From the NCBI GenBank assembly GCA_030019365.1, contig JASEFA010000002.1, forward strand, positions 18,046 to 82,045: a stretch of 64,000 nucleotides of DNA, in the 5' to 3' direction. Under the pieces are notes generated by a model. It ran no database searches and had not been told where the DNA came from. It saw nothing but the letters and a program-made list of their open reading frames with translations. Source of the stretch: Bacillota bacterium (GTDB lineage: Bacteria > Bacillota > Sulfobacillia > JACIYH01). A program made the translations under genes and the position numbers. Positions 44,298-53,624 of this stretch are shown here, in pieces. Positions within the stretch are counted from its first letter, which is position 1. Each line of letters begins with the position of its first letter.

Positions 44298-45199
44298 GGA
44301 TTCCCACTCCCCTTCGCCGCCGGGATCAGGCCCTCTTCCCGCAGGATGGCCTGGCCCGGCCCCAGAACAAAGTCGAGGAAAAGGAGAGCGGGTTCCCGGG
44401 GCTCACCCTTGAGGACGAACAGGAAGGGCCGCACGAGCTGGTACCTGCCCTCCAGCACGGCCGGCACCGAGGGAGTCATCCCGTCGATGGAGACGGGCCT
44501 GACCCGCTCATCCACCAGGCCCAGGCTGATGTAACCGATGGCCCCGGGGTCGTGGGCCACCGTTTCCCGCACGGCGCCATTGGAGTCCTGCACCAGGGCC
44601 CGGGGATCCGGATCGGAGCCCTCCATGATCATCTCCTCGAAGGAAGCCCTGGTGCCCGAACCTTCCTCCCGCAGTATGACGTGGATGGCAGAGGGAGGCC
44701 CTCCCACCTGGCTCCAGTTGCGGATACGGCCCGCGAATATGTCCCGCGCCTGATCCCGGGTGAGTCCCCTGACGGGATTGGAGGGGTGCACCACCACCGC
44801 CACGGCGTCCTGCGCTATGAGGACCGGCCGCAACTGGGCCTGTTCGGCCGGCAGCAGATGACGGGAAGACATGCCTATGTCGGCAGCACCGCTCAGGGCC
44901 GCCTCGATGCCGGCGCTGGAGCCGCCTCCCTGCACGTTGACGGATATCTCCGGATGGCGGGACATGAACACTTCCGCCAGCAGCTCGGCAAAGGGCTGCA
45001 CCGAGGTCGATCCCGCCAGGGTAACGGTGTGGACTCTTGCCTCCCGGCGGCAGCCGCCCAGGGCGGTCAGGGTCAGGAGCACGACGCCCGTCAAGGCGAG
45101 AGCCCCCGCCCACCCCCTGCGCGGGCGCAGATTAGACGTTGAGGTCGCGGAGGTCTCCGGTGAGCATGTAGATGACTCTTTCTGCGATGTTGGTGGCAT
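44294..45199 (-). CDS. pstS: Phosphate-binding lipoprotein PstS (start uncertain)
   Basis: Periplasmic-type phosphate-binding protein, 301 residues in the form given. A hydrophobic signal ends in LTALGGC, a lipobox whose Cys should be lipidated. The phosphate-binding loops are TLAGSTSVQPFAELLAEVF, GGGSSAGIEAALSGAADIGMSSR, and REEGSGTRASFEEMI. The frame opens at ATG 45199, which overlaps phoU by 68 bases. No good ribosome-binding site lies nearer the signal peptide, so translation may be coupled to phoU or begin at a non-canonical codon near 45126. Confidence 0.92.
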   Translation of the reverse strand: MPPTSQKESSTCSPETSATSTSNLRPRRGWAGALALTGVVLLTLTALGGCRREARVHTVTLAGSTSVQPFAELLAEVFMSRHPEISVNVQGGGSSAGIEAALSGAADIGMSSRHLLPAEQAQLRPVLIAQDAVAVVVHPSNPVRGLTRDQARDIFAGRIRNWSQVGGPPSAIHVILREEGSGTRASFEEMIMEGSDPDPRALVQDSNGAVRETVAHDPGAIGYISLGLVDERVRPVSIDGMTPSVPAVLEGRYQLVRPFLFVLKGEPREPALLFLDFVLGPGQAILREEGLIPAAKGSGNP

Positions 45200-45785
45200 G
45201 GTCCCCCATCCGCTCGATGTGCTGGGTAACCAGGATCAGTTCCAGGGCCCGGGAAATGTTCCGGGGATCCTCCATCATGTAGGTCAGCAGCTCACGAAAC
45301 ACCTGGGATCGGAGGCCATCCACCACGTCATCGTCCCGGGCCACCTCGGCCGCCTTGCGGGCGTCCCGCTCCACAAAAGCCTCCAGAGCCTTCTTGAGCA
45401 TGCCCTGCACCACTTCCGCCATGCGCGGCACGTCGATGAGCGGTTTCAGCAACGGTTGCCGGGCAATGCGCACCGCCGCCGAGGCCACCCCCTCGGCATG
45501 GTCGGCCACCCGTTCCAGGTCGATGCTTATCACCATGGCGGCACCGATCACCCGCAGGTCCCCCGCCATGGGTTGCTGGGTGGCGATCAGCTCCATGCAG
45601 CGGTTCTGGATCTCCAGGTGCAGGCTGTCGATGGGTTCATCTCCTGCAATTACCTTCTCGGCCAGCTCCACGTCCTGACGCTTCAGGGCGTCCACCGAAA
45701 GGGCCACCGCTTCCGAGGCCATGTGGCCCAGGCGCAGCAAATCCTCCCGCAGGTTAGCCAGCCCTTCTTCAAACGACCTGCGCAC
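45132..45785 (-). CDS. phoU: Phosphate transport regulator PhoU
   Basis: Helical regulator of 217 residues that restrains phosphate uptake and signals sufficiency. GTG 45785 is chosen because GGGGGAGG is seven bases upstream and VRRSFEEGLANLREDLLRLGHMA is the typical PhoU N-terminus; a longer frame from 45836 lacks such a site. The two PhoU repeats have the metal-binding patterns around ISIDLERVADHAEGVA and THQHIERMGDHATNIAE-like VTQHIERMGDHATNIAE. Placed first in the operon, whereas it is usually last. No PhoR/PhoB genes are in view. Confidence 0.95.
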   Translation of the reverse strand: MRRSFEEGLANLREDLLRLGHMASEAVALSVDALKRQDVELAEKVIAGDEPIDSLHLEIQNRCMELIATQQPMAGDLRVIGAAMVISIDLERVADHAEGVASAAVRIARQPLLKPLIDVPRMAEVVQGMLKKALEAFVERDARKAAEVARDDDVVDGLRSQVFRELLTYMMEDPRNISRALELILVTQHIERMGDHATNIAERVIYMLTGDLRDLNV

Positions 45786-46027
45786 CGTCGCGCCTCCCCC
45801 GCAAACGATTCCCGGTTGTTGTTCTCCCTCTGCCACCGCTTTCCCTTCCTCTCCTCGCTCCCCACGTCACAAACGACGCGCGGCAGGAAAGCGCCGGGCG
45901 GCCGGCGAATCCGTCTCCCGCGCCCGCCCACGCGCGGTCGGCCAGTCCGGCCGTCGGGCGCCCCGCACAGGCGATGCGCGAGTCCGCCTTGCTGGTCCGC
46001 ACCCGGGCGGGCAAAGGAGGCATTCCC

Positions 46028-47365
46028 ATGGAGTTTCCGGGAGACGAGATGTACGCCGAGGCCAGAGATCTCCTGATCTCCCTGTTGCGCATCGATACGG
46101 CCAACCCGCCGGGCAACGAGATGGAGGCGGCCCGCTTCCTGGAAGGGCTGTTTCGCCGGGAAGGGATCCCCTGCCAGGTGTTCGAACCCGCGCCGGGGCG
46201 GGGCAGCATCGTGGCCCGCTGGCCCGGCGAGGGCAGGCACAGCCCCCTCTTGCTCATGGGGCACCTGGACGTGGTGCCCGCCCGTGCTGAAGACTGGCAG
46301 CACCCTCCCTTCGCGGGGACGGTGGCCGACGGTGCCATCTGGGGGCGGGGGTCGCTAGACTGCAAGGACATGGTGGCGAGCTGGGTGACCATCCTCATCT
46401 GGATGAAGCGCCTGGGACTAAAGTCGGGCCGGGGGGTGGTCCTGGCCGCCACCGCCGATGAGGAAGCGGGAGGTACATGGGGGATGGCCTGGCTCGCCCG
46501 CCAGCACCCGGAGCTGCTGGCTGCGGAAGCGGCCCTCAACGAAGGCGGGGGCGCCTCTTTCTCCCTGGGGGATAGGCATGCGTTCACCTGTCAGGCGGCG
46601 GAAAAGGGCGTGTGCTGGCTGCGCCTCACCGCGAGAGGCCGGGCCGGACACGGCTCGGTACCCCTGGCCGACAACGCCGTAGTCAAGCTGGCCCGGGCGG
46701 TCGCCCGCCTGGGTGAAGGCGAATTCCCCCTGCACCTCACGCCCACCGTGGAGGCCATGCTGGCCGCCTTCGTGGAGGCCGGGGGACCTGCGGTGGGAAA
46801 GGCCATCCGGCAGGCCATCGCCACCGGAGGCAGGCGGGAAGACCTGGAACGCCTTCTGCCACCCGAGAAGGCCGCCGGGCTGGCGGCCACCCTGCGTAAC
46901 ACGGTGAGTCCCACCGTGCTGGTGGCGGGCAGCAAGACGAACGTCATCCCTTCCCTGGCCTCCGCGGAGGTGGACGGCCGCCTGCTCCCGGGATTCACCC
47001 CCCAGACCTTCCTGGCCGAAGTGCGGGAGGCCATGGGTGAGGCGGCTGCCGGCGTCGAGGTGGAGGTCCTCATGAGCGATCAGCCCAGCGCATCCCCCTT
47101 CCCCACCCCCATCGTGGAGTGCCTGCGCGAGGTGCTGGCCCGCCATGCCGCCGGTAGCCTGCTGGCCCCCTTCATGTCAACCGGGATGACGGACGGTCGC
47201 TTCCTGCGCCGGCTGGGGGTGCCCGTCTACGGATTCTGGCCGTATCTGCCCCACGTGCCCGTGCACCTGGCCCACGGTACCGACGAACGATTGCCGGAGG
47301 ACAGCTTCCGCTTCGCCCTGCAGGTGATGTGGGACGCCGTCACCTCTTTCTGCACGGCCGGCTGA
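46028..47365 (+). CDS. M20 family metallopeptidase/deacylase
   Basis: Zinc-dependent hydrolase of 445 residues in the M20 (ArgE/DapE/carboxypeptidase/acylase) family. Zinc-site motifs: LLMGHLDVVPA (His, Asp), WGRGSLDCKDMVAS (bridging Asp), ATADEEAGG (catalytic and ligand Glu), and HLAHGTDERLPEDSF near the end (final His). The dimerisation domain (about 190-310) includes ARGRAGHGSVP. ATG 46028 follows AAAGGAGG; the frame is open upstream to 45974. Likely a dipeptidase, N-acyl- or N-carbamoyl-amino-acid hydrolase; the substrate cannot be decided. The region 45786-46027 holds no other gene or clear promoter. Confidence 0.9.
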   Translation: MEFPGDEMYAEARDLLISLLRIDTANPPGNEMEAARFLEGLFRREGIPCQVFEPAPGRGSIVARWPGEGRHSPLLLMGHLDVVPARAEDWQHPPFAGTVADGAIWGRGSLDCKDMVASWVTILIWMKRLGLKSGRGVVLAATADEEAGGTWGMAWLARQHPELLAAEAALNEGGGASFSLGDRHAFTCQAAEKGVCWLRLTARGRAGHGSVPLADNAVVKLARAVARLGEGEFPLHLTPTVEAMLAAFVEAGGPAVGKAIRQAIATGGRREDLERLLPPEKAAGLAATLRNTVSPTVLVAGSKTNVIPSLASAEVDGRLLPGFTPQTFLAEVREAMGEAAAGVEVEVLMSDQPSASPFPTPIVECLREVLARHAAGSLLAPFMSTGMTDGRFLRRLGVPVYGFWPYLPHVPVHLAHGTDERLPEDSFRFALQVMWDAVTSFCTAG

Positions 47366-47500
47366 AGCCAGGCAGAGGTGGTGCCGCACCCGGCAGAGAA
47401 ACAGGGAGCACGGGGCCGTGCGGCGGAGAAAACGTCCGATTTGGGCGCGCAGATGCCCATTTCCCGGCCCGGCCGCGCCGGCACGGCCTGGCGCCGCCCG

Positions 47501-47529
47501 TGAACCCACCCCACCCGGCAACGTATAAT
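47501..47529 (+). promoter_or_regulatory. Possible promoter of the glycosyltransferase gene
   Basis: A perfect -10 TATAAT (47524-47529) with a poor -35 TGAACC (47501-47506) at 17 bases, 28 bases before the GTG start. The position is sensible; the weak -35 keeps confidence low. Confidence 0.35.
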
Positions 47530-47557
47530 CGCAGGGGAGCAACCGGAGGGGGTCAGG

Positions 47558-48832
47558 GTGGCGGCGGCGCCAGATTACATATTGAGCGTCCTGCAGTGGC
47601 TTTGTTTGCTGGCGGTCTCGTACTATTACATGCTCACCTACCTGGGGCTGGCACGCCCGTCGCGCCCGCCCGCGGCGCCACCGGCCACCGCTTTCGCCCT
47701 GCTCATCCCCGCCCACAACGAGGAGAAGGTGCTGCCGCCACTCCTGGAGAGCATTGCCCTTCAGGAATACCCCCGCGACCTGATAGAGGTATACGTGGTG
47801 GCGGACAACTGCACCGACGGTACCGCCCGGGTGGCGGCCCGGGCCGGTGCCACCGTCCTGGAGCGCACCAGCCCCCTGCGGGGCAAAGGATATGCCCTGC
47901 AGTTCGGCCTGCGGGAGATCCTGAACCGGTCGCGCTGCGCCGCCGTGTGCATCCTGGATGCCGACAACCTCCTCGATCCCCTGTTCCTGAGCAGCATCAA
48001 CGCCCGTCTCCTGGCCGGCGCCCGGGTGGTGCAGGGCAGGGTGGAAACCAAGAATCCCCTGGACTCCTGGGTGAGCGCTTCGTACGCCATCAACTTCTGG
48101 CTCGCCAACCGACTCTGGCAGCTGGGGCGGGCCCGAGCCGGCCTGTCGGGGCTGCTCTGCGGCACGGGCATGTGCTTCCGGCGCGAGGTCCTCGCGGCCA
48201 CGGGCTGGCCGGCCACCTCTCTCACCGAAGACCTGGAGTACACGGTCGTCCTCATCTCGCGGGGCATCAAGGTCACGTGGGCCCACGAAGCGGTGGTGTT
48301 CGACGAGAAGCCAGATCTGCTGGGACCGTCCTGCCGGCAGAGGTTGCGCTGGTTGCAGGGCAAGTGGCAGATTCTCTTCTCCTACGGGCCGCGTCTGTTC
48401 ATGGAAGCCCTCGCCCTGCGCAGCTGGGCCCGGGCAGACGCCCTGCTCTTCCTCCTGCAACCGGCACTCCTGTTGGCGGGACCGGCGTGCGCTCTCTCGG
48501 CCGCCCTGCACCCGCATACGGTGGTGGCGGTCACCGCCGCCAGGGAGGAGAACCCGTTCCTGCTGGCCCTGGCCCTGATACCCTACCTGCTACCCCTGAT
48601 CGCCATGTATCTGGAAAAGGCCCCCGCCAAAGCTTACCTGTACCTGCCCGCCTACACCTTCTTCTCCTTCACCTGGATACCCATCACCCTGGCGGGGCTC
48701 CTCACCTTCTGGCGCCGGGCCTGGTACCGGACCCCCCATACCCGGGCCATTACCCTGGAGCAAAGAACGCATCTCTACTCCCTGCGCCCGGCGGGTCCGC
48801 ACCGTCCCGGGCAGATCCGGGTAGCCCCGTGA
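47558..48832 (+). CDS. Membrane glycosyltransferase, family 2 (processive type)
   Basis: A 424-residue membrane enzyme transferring sugars from nucleotide donors, of the family 2 type that includes cellulose, hyaluronan and poly-N-acetylglucosamine synthases. An N-terminal helix (VLQWLCLLAVSYYYMLTYLGLA) precedes the catalytic domain: ALLIPAHNEEKVLPPLL, VVADNCTDGTARVA, the metal-binding CILDADNLLDP (DxD), the base region SLTEDLEYTVVL, and QRLRWLQGKWQ (QxxRW). Three further helices follow. GTG 47558 has GGAGGGGGTCAGG upstream. It stands alone, so the polymer made is unknown. Confidence 0.92.
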   Translation: MAAAPDYILSVLQWLCLLAVSYYYMLTYLGLARPSRPPAAPPATAFALLIPAHNEEKVLPPLLESIALQEYPRDLIEVYVVADNCTDGTARVAARAGATVLERTSPLRGKGYALQFGLREILNRSRCAAVCILDADNLLDPLFLSSINARLLAGARVVQGRVETKNPLDSWVSASYAINFWLANRLWQLGRARAGLSGLLCGTGMCFRREVLAATGWPATSLTEDLEYTVVLISRGIKVTWAHEAVVFDEKPDLLGPSCRQRLRWLQGKWQILFSYGPRLFMEALALRSWARADALLFLLQPALLLAGPACALSAALHPHTVVAVTAAREENPFLLALALIPYLLPLIAMYLEKAPAKAYLYLPAYTFFSFTWIPITLAGLLTFWRRAWYRTPHTRAITLEQRTHLYSLRPAGPHRPGQIRVAP

Positions 48833-48833
48833 G

Positions 48834-49760
48834 CTAGTGGCCTTCCCGGTCGTAAGCCAGCCCCAGGGCGCCGGGCGCCACCAGGCGGCGCCTGCCCCGG
48901 GCACTGGCGAGGAGGACCAGGATGGTGAAGATATAGGGAAGCATGCTCAAGAAGAAGGATGGCACCACCGTGCCCACCGCCTGGATGCGCAGGCCCAGGG
49001 CATCCACGCCTCCGAACAGGTACGAACCGCCCAGGGCCGCCAGCGGGTTCCAGCCGGCGAAGATCACCAGGGCCACGGCAATCCAGCCGCGCCCGGCCGT
49101 CATGTTCTCCAGCCAGGTGGGAGCATAGGCCAGGGAAAGGTATGCCCCGCCTGCTCCCGCCAGCATTCCCCCCACCACCGTGTAGAGGTAGCGCGTCCCC
49201 ACCACGCTGATGCCCATGGCATCGGCTGCCGCCGGATTCTCCCCCACCGACCGCATGTGCAACCCGGGCCGGGTGCGATACAGGAAGAACCACAGCGCCG
49301 GAACCAGCAAGTAGCTGATATATACCAGGTAGTCGTGGGCGAACAGGACCGGCCCCAGGAACGGGATGTCGCCCAGGAGGGGCACCGTGATGATACGGAA
49401 TGTGGACGGCGCCGGCACTCCGATGAGGGGCTTGCCCAGGTAGCCGCTCAGGCCGGTCCCGAACAGGGTGAGGGCCAGGCCGCTCACCACCTGGTTGGCC
49501 CGCAGGCCCACGGAAAGCACGGCGTGAATCAGGGCCATGAGGCCGCCCGCCAGCAGAGACGCGATCAGGCCCAGCCACGGGCTCCCCGTGCGCACCGTCA
49601 CCAGGAACCCCGAGACCGCCCCCACCAGCATCATGCCTTCCACGCCCAGGTTGAGGATGCCCACCCGTTCGGCCATTATCTCCCCCAGGGCCGCGAACAG
49701 GATGGGGGTGCCGGCCGTCACCGCAGCCTGGCAGATGGATACCGCCAGCAGCCAGTCCAT
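48834..49760 (-). CDS. BMP-type nucleoside/nucleobase ABC transporter permease (second)
   Basis: Permease of 308 residues in the branched-chain-amino-acid/simple-sugar permease superfamily, the class that serves BMP-type binding proteins (for example NupQ or the guanosine transporters). It has eight or so helices, with the typical GEIMAERVGILNLGVEGMMLVGAVSGF, SGLALTLFGTGLSGYLGK, and VGENPAAADAMGISVVGTRYL. ATG 49760 immediately follows the stop of the partner permease. Last gene of the 48834-64000 unit. Confidence 0.92.
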   Translation of the reverse strand: MDWLLAVSICQAAVTAGTPILFAALGEIMAERVGILNLGVEGMMLVGAVSGFLVTVRTGSPWLGLIASLLAGGLMALIHAVLSVGLRANQVVSGLALTLFGTGLSGYLGKPLIGVPAPSTFRIITVPLLGDIPFLGPVLFAHDYLVYISYLLVPALWFFLYRTRPGLHMRSVGENPAAADAMGISVVGTRYLYTVVGGMLAGAGGAYLSLAYAPTWLENMTAGRGWIAVALVIFAGWNPLAALGGSYLFGGVDALGLRIQAVGTVVPSFFLSMLPYIFTILVLLASARGRRRLVAPGALGLAYDREGH

Positions 49761-50870
49761 CTATGACCCTCCCCCGTGCCCGCCAGCCGGAGCAGCCCCG
49801 GCATGTTTCCGGGGTGGGATGACCAGGCGGACCCGGTAGCGGGTGAAGAACTCGCCCGCCAGCACGAAGAAAAGAATGGCTCCCTGCAGCATGTAGGCCA
49901 CCGCGGCCGGTATCCCCGCCAACTGCACCGCATATCCCCCCACCAGCAGGGCACCGAAGAGGACGGCCACCACCAGGATGGCCCAGGGGTTCAGGCGACC
50001 CAGCCAGGCCACGATGATGGCCGAATACCCGTACCCCGGCGAAACTTGGTGCTGGAGCCGGTGGATGACCCCGGAAACCTCGCACATGCCGGCCAGCCCG
50101 GCCAGGGCCCCGCTCAGGAACATCACCAGCAGGATGTTGCGCTCCACGTTCATGCCCGCGTACCGCGCCGCGCGGGCGCTTTCGCCGATCACCCTCACCT
50201 CGTATCCCCAGCGGGTGCGCCAGAGCACCAGGCTGAGCAGAGCCGCCACCACCACCGCGATGATCAGGCCCACGTGGATGCGGGTGCCCGAAAAGGTGGG
50301 CAGCCAGGCCGAGCGGACAAAGGGCGGCGTGAGGGGGAAGTTGAGGCCGGCCGGGTCGCGCCAGGGGCCGTGCACCAGGTAGCTGACCCAGAGGATGGCC
50401 ACGTAGTTGAGCATGAGGGTGGTGATGACTTCATTCGTTTTCAGGTAGGCCCGCGGGAGGGCGGCCAGCAGCGCCCACAGCCCGCCTGCCAGGCAGCCGG
50501 CCGTCACCATGGCCGGCAACAGGAGGTAGGACGGCCACCCCGGGAAAGACATGCACACCCAGGTGGCGCCAAAGGCCCCCAGGTAAAGCTGCCCCTCCGC
50601 CCCGATGTTCCAGAGCAGCATGCGGAAGGCAATTCCCACTCCCAGCCCGCACAGCATGAGGGGGATGGCCTTGACCACGGTTTCCGTGGTACCGTAGCGG
50701 GAAGCGAAGGCGCCCCGGAGCATCATCCCATACACCTCTCCGGGGTCGCTCCCCGTGAGGCGGAGGAAAAGGGCTCCGGCCAGGAGAGCCAACACCACCG
50801 ACAGCAGGGGCATGGTCCAGACCAGGGCGCGGGGCGCGTCCAGCCGTCTCTCCAGGCGCAGCCCCATCAT
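49761..50870 (-). CDS. BMP-type nucleoside/nucleobase ABC transporter permease (first)
   Basis: Partner permease, 369 residues. Landmarks are FRMLLWNIGAEGQLYLGAFGATW, PRAYLKTNEVITTLMLNYVAILW, and VIGESARAARYAGMNVERNILLVM. ATG 50870 overlaps the ATPase stop (ATGA) and has GGGTGGGAAGC just upstream; an ATG at 50879 would overlap more. The two permeases, the double ATPase and the BMP lipoprotein make a full importer. Confidence 0.92.
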   Translation of the reverse strand: MMGLRLERRLDAPRALVWTMPLLSVVLALLAGALFLRLTGSDPGEVYGMMLRGAFASRYGTTETVVKAIPLMLCGLGVGIAFRMLLWNIGAEGQLYLGAFGATWVCMSFPGWPSYLLLPAMVTAGCLAGGLWALLAALPRAYLKTNEVITTLMLNYVAILWVSYLVHGPWRDPAGLNFPLTPPFVRSAWLPTFSGTRIHVGLIIAVVVAALLSLVLWRTRWGYEVRVIGESARAARYAGMNVERNILLVMFLSGALAGLAGMCEVSGVIHRLQHQVSPGYGYSAIIVAWLGRLNPWAILVVAVLFGALLVGGYAVQLAGIPAAVAYMLQGAILFFVLAGEFFTRYRVRLVIPPRKHAGAAPAGGHGGGS

Positions 50871-52423
50871 GCTTCCCATCCCCCGCCGGACGGACGCATC
50901 CCCGCCATCATCAGGCCTATCTCCTCCAGCCGGGCCTCCCGGCCCGGTACTTCTCCCACGATCTGCCCTTCGTACATGACGGCAACGCGGTCGGAGAGGG
51001 CCATGATTTCGTCCAGATCCTCCGATATGAGCAGGATGGCCGCCCCCCCGTCCCGCTGCTGCAACAGGAGGCGATGCACACCGGCGGTGGCCCCCACGTC
51101 CAGACCGCGGGTGGGGTGAACGGCTACCAGCACGCGGGGCTGGGCCGAGATCTCGCGCGCCAGGAGCAGCCGTTGCAGGTTGCCGCCGGATAGCTTGCGC
51201 ACGGGGGCGTCCAGACCGGGAACCCTGACCGCGAACCGCTCCACCAGATCGCGGGCATACCGTCTGATCTCCCCCGCCTGCAGGAACACCCCCCGGCTGA
51301 TGGGAGGCTGCCGGTAAGCCTTCAGGATTACATTATCGCACACGGCCAGGCTGGGGACCAGCCCGGTCCCCAGCCTGTCCTCCGGAACCAGGCTCAAACC
51401 GCACTCCATGACGCGGGCAGGATGACAGCCGGTGACGTCCGTGCCTCCCACCTGAACGGTACCCCGAACCAGCGCACGGAGCCCGCTGATCACTTCGGCC
51501 AGTTCGCGCTGCCCGTTGCCCGAGACACCGGCAATACCCAGGATCTCCCCCGCGCGCACCTGCAAGGAAAGGCCCCGGAGCGCGGGAAGGCCCCGGTCAC
51601 TCATGGCCTCCACTCCTTCCAGGGCAAGGAGCACCTCCCCCGGCCGGCGGTCGACCCGGTCGTATGACAGGGAAACCTCCCGACCCACCATCAGCCGGGC
51701 CAGTTCCTGCGGGGTGGTGGCGGTCCTGGCCAGGGTGGCCACGTTACGCCCGGAGCGCAGGACGGAGATGCGGTCTGCCACCTCCATCACTTCCTGCAGC
51801 TTATGGCTGATGAAGGCGATGGCGTGCCCGGAGGCCGCCATCTGACGCAGCACCGCAAACAGCTCCCGCGCCTCCTGGGGGGTGAGGACGGCAGTGGGTT
51901 CGTCCAGGATGAGCACCCGGGCCCCCCGATAGAGCATCTTCAGGATCTCCACCCGCTGCTGCTCGCCCACCGATAGCTGCCAGATGCGGGCCCGCGGATC
52001 GACCTTCAGGCCATGCCGCTCCCCCAGGGCGGCGACTTCTGCTTCCACCCTGCCCGGGTCGAGGGTGAAACGAGGCCGGGCCAGGCCCAGGGTGATGTTT
52101 TCTGCCACCGTGAACGGCTCCACCAGCCGGAAGTGCTGGTGAACCATGCCGATGCCGGCCCGGATGGCGTCCCGGGGCGACCGGAACACGGCGGGCCTGC
52201 CATCCACCAGGACCACACCTGAGTCGGGCTGATACAGGCCGGACAGGATGCTCATCAGCGTGGTCTTCCCCGCCCCGTTCTCGCCCAGGAGGGCATGCAC
52301 CTCTCCCGCCCGCAGGGAAAGGTTCACCCCATCGTTGGCCAGCACCCCGGGAAAGCGCTTGCTGATTCCCCGCGTCTCGACCAGGATCTCCCCGGCCAAA
52401 AACCCCACCCCCGCCCCGCTCAT
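50867..52423 (-). CDS. BMP-type nucleoside/nucleobase ABC transporter double ATPase
   Basis: Fused ATPase of 518 residues with two nucleotide-binding domains, as in NupO and RbsA. Domain 1 has GENGAGKTTLMSILSG, Q-loop GMVHQHFRLVEPFTV, signature LSVGEQQRVEILKML and Walker B LILDEPTAVLTP. Domain 2 has a weaker Walker A (GVSGNGQRELAEVI), signature LSGGNLQRLLLAREI and Walker B-like VLVAVHPTRGLDVG, the usual degenerate second site of this family. Start near 52423 is about 80 bases after the BMP lipoprotein stop. Drives import of nucleosides or nucleobases. Confidence 0.94.
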   Translation of the reverse strand: MSGAGVGFLAGEILVETRGISKRFPGVLANDGVNLSLRAGEVHALLGENGAGKTTLMSILSGLYQPDSGVVLVDGRPAVFRSPRDAIRAGIGMVHQHFRLVEPFTVAENITLGLARPRFTLDPGRVEAEVAALGERHGLKVDPRARIWQLSVGEQQRVEILKMLYRGARVLILDEPTAVLTPQEARELFAVLRQMAASGHAIAFISHKLQEVMEVADRISVLRSGRNVATLARTATTPQELARLMVGREVSLSYDRVDRRPGEVLLALEGVEAMSDRGLPALRGLSLQVRAGEILGIAGVSGNGQRELAEVISGLRALVRGTVQVGGTDVTGCHPARVMECGLSLVPEDRLGTGLVPSLAVCDNVILKAYRQPPISRGVFLQAGEIRRYARDLVERFAVRVPGLDAPVRKLSGGNLQRLLLAREISAQPRVLVAVHPTRGLDVGATAGVHRLLLQQRDGGAAILLISEDLDEIMALSDRVAVMYEGQIVGEVPGREARLEEIGLMMAGMRPSGGGWEA

Positions 52424-52502
52424 GACGCCGTGCCGGGCCCGACGCGGGCCGACGGAGGGGTGGCCCCGGCACTCCCCCGCGCCGGGGCCACCCTTCTGAC
52501 CG

Positions 52503-53624
52503 TCACTTGATGGTGCCTTCCACGCCCTGGACGAACCAGTCGAAGCTGAGCATTTCCTGGTCCGTCATCTTCTGACCCTCGGCCACGCGCACCTTGCCCG
52601 ACTGGTCCTTGATCGGGCCTGTGAAAACGTCCCACTTGCCGGAGACGATCTCCTGCTTCTTATCCTCCACCAGCTTCTTCACGTCGTCCGGTACCATGGG
52701 GCCGAACGGGGCCAGCCCCACGACGCCGTCGGACATGGGACCCCAGTATGCCTCGGGCTTCCAGGTGCCGTCCATGACGGCCTTGACCACCCGCAGGTAG
52801 TACGGACCCCAGTTCCATACCGGGGCGGTGAGATGAGCCTTGGGGGCGAACTTGGACATGTCACAGTTGTAACCTACGCCGTACTTGCCCGCCTCTTCCG
52901 CCGCCTGCTGCGGACCAGGGGTGTCCTGGTGCTGGGCGATCACGTCGCATCCCACCGCCAGCAGGCTCTTGGCCGCCTCTTTCTCCTTGGCCGGGTCATA
53001 CCAGGTGTTGGTCCATATCACCCTCACCGTGGCCTTGGGGTTGACCGAGCGCACTCCCAGGGTGAAGGCGTTGATGCCCCGCACCACCTCGGGAATGGAG
53101 AAGGCGGCCACGTATCCGATCTTGCTGGACTTGGTCATCTTGCCGGCCACGATCCCGGCCAGGTAGCGGGGCTGATACATGCGGCCGAAGTAGTTCCCCA
53201 TGTTGTCCGCCATCTTGTAGCCGGAACAGTGCATGAACACGCGGTCGGGGTACTCCTTGGCCACGTTGAGGGTGCCGTCCATGAAGCCGAAGCTGGTGGT
53301 AAACACCACCTTGCAGTTCTTCTCCTCCACCAGGCGGCGGATCTCCCGCTCGCAGTCGGCTCCCTCCGGTACCGACTCCACGTAGAAGGTCTTAACCCCG
53401 GCCAGGTTCTTCTCCAGGTACTGGCGCCCCTGGTCATGAGCCCAGGTCCACCCGGCGTCGCCTACCGGACCCACGTAGATGAATCCCACGTTGATCTCCT
53501 TGGGCTGCTCCGCCGGCTGGGCCGGCTCGGCCGGCTTGGGCTGCTCGGCCGGCTTCGCGCAGGCCGCCACCAGGGTGGCCAGCAAGAGCAGCACCAGCCC
53601 GGCGATAAATGTCCTCCGGTGCAT
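52503..53624 (-). CDS. BMP family ABC transporter substrate-binding lipoprotein
   Basis: Substrate-binding lipoprotein of 373 residues (BMP/Med/PnrA family), whose characterised members bind nucleosides or purines. A signal peptide (RRTFIAGLVLLLLATLV) ends in the lipobox LVAACAK, followed by a Pro/Glu/Gln-rich spacer. Typical segments: INVGFIYVGPVGDAGWTWAHD, VFTTSFGFMDGTLNVAKEYP, AGIVAGKMTKSSKIGYVAAF, and CDVIAQHQDTPGPQQAAEEAG. ATG 53624 is preceded by GGAGGGGAGGAG. It starts the transporter gene set at the end of the AOR operon, which supports a nucleobase or related ring compound as substrate of that operon. Confidence 0.93.
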   Translation of the reverse strand: MHRRTFIAGLVLLLLATLVAACAKPAEQPKPAEPAQPAEQPKEINVGFIYVGPVGDAGWTWAHDQGRQYLEKNLAGVKTFYVESVPEGADCEREIRRLVEEKNCKVVFTTSFGFMDGTLNVAKEYPDRVFMHCSGYKMADNMGNYFGRMYQPRYLAGIVAGKMTKSSKIGYVAAFSIPEVVRGINAFTLGVRSVNPKATVRVIWTNTWYDPAKEKEAAKSLLAVGCDVIAQHQDTPGPQQAAEEAGKYGVGYNCDMSKFAPKAHLTAPVWNWGPYYLRVVKAVMDGTWKPEAYWGPMSDGVVGLAPFGPMVPDDVKKLVEDKKQEIVSGKWDVFTGPIKDQSGKVRVAEGQKMTDQEMLSFDWFVQGVEGTIK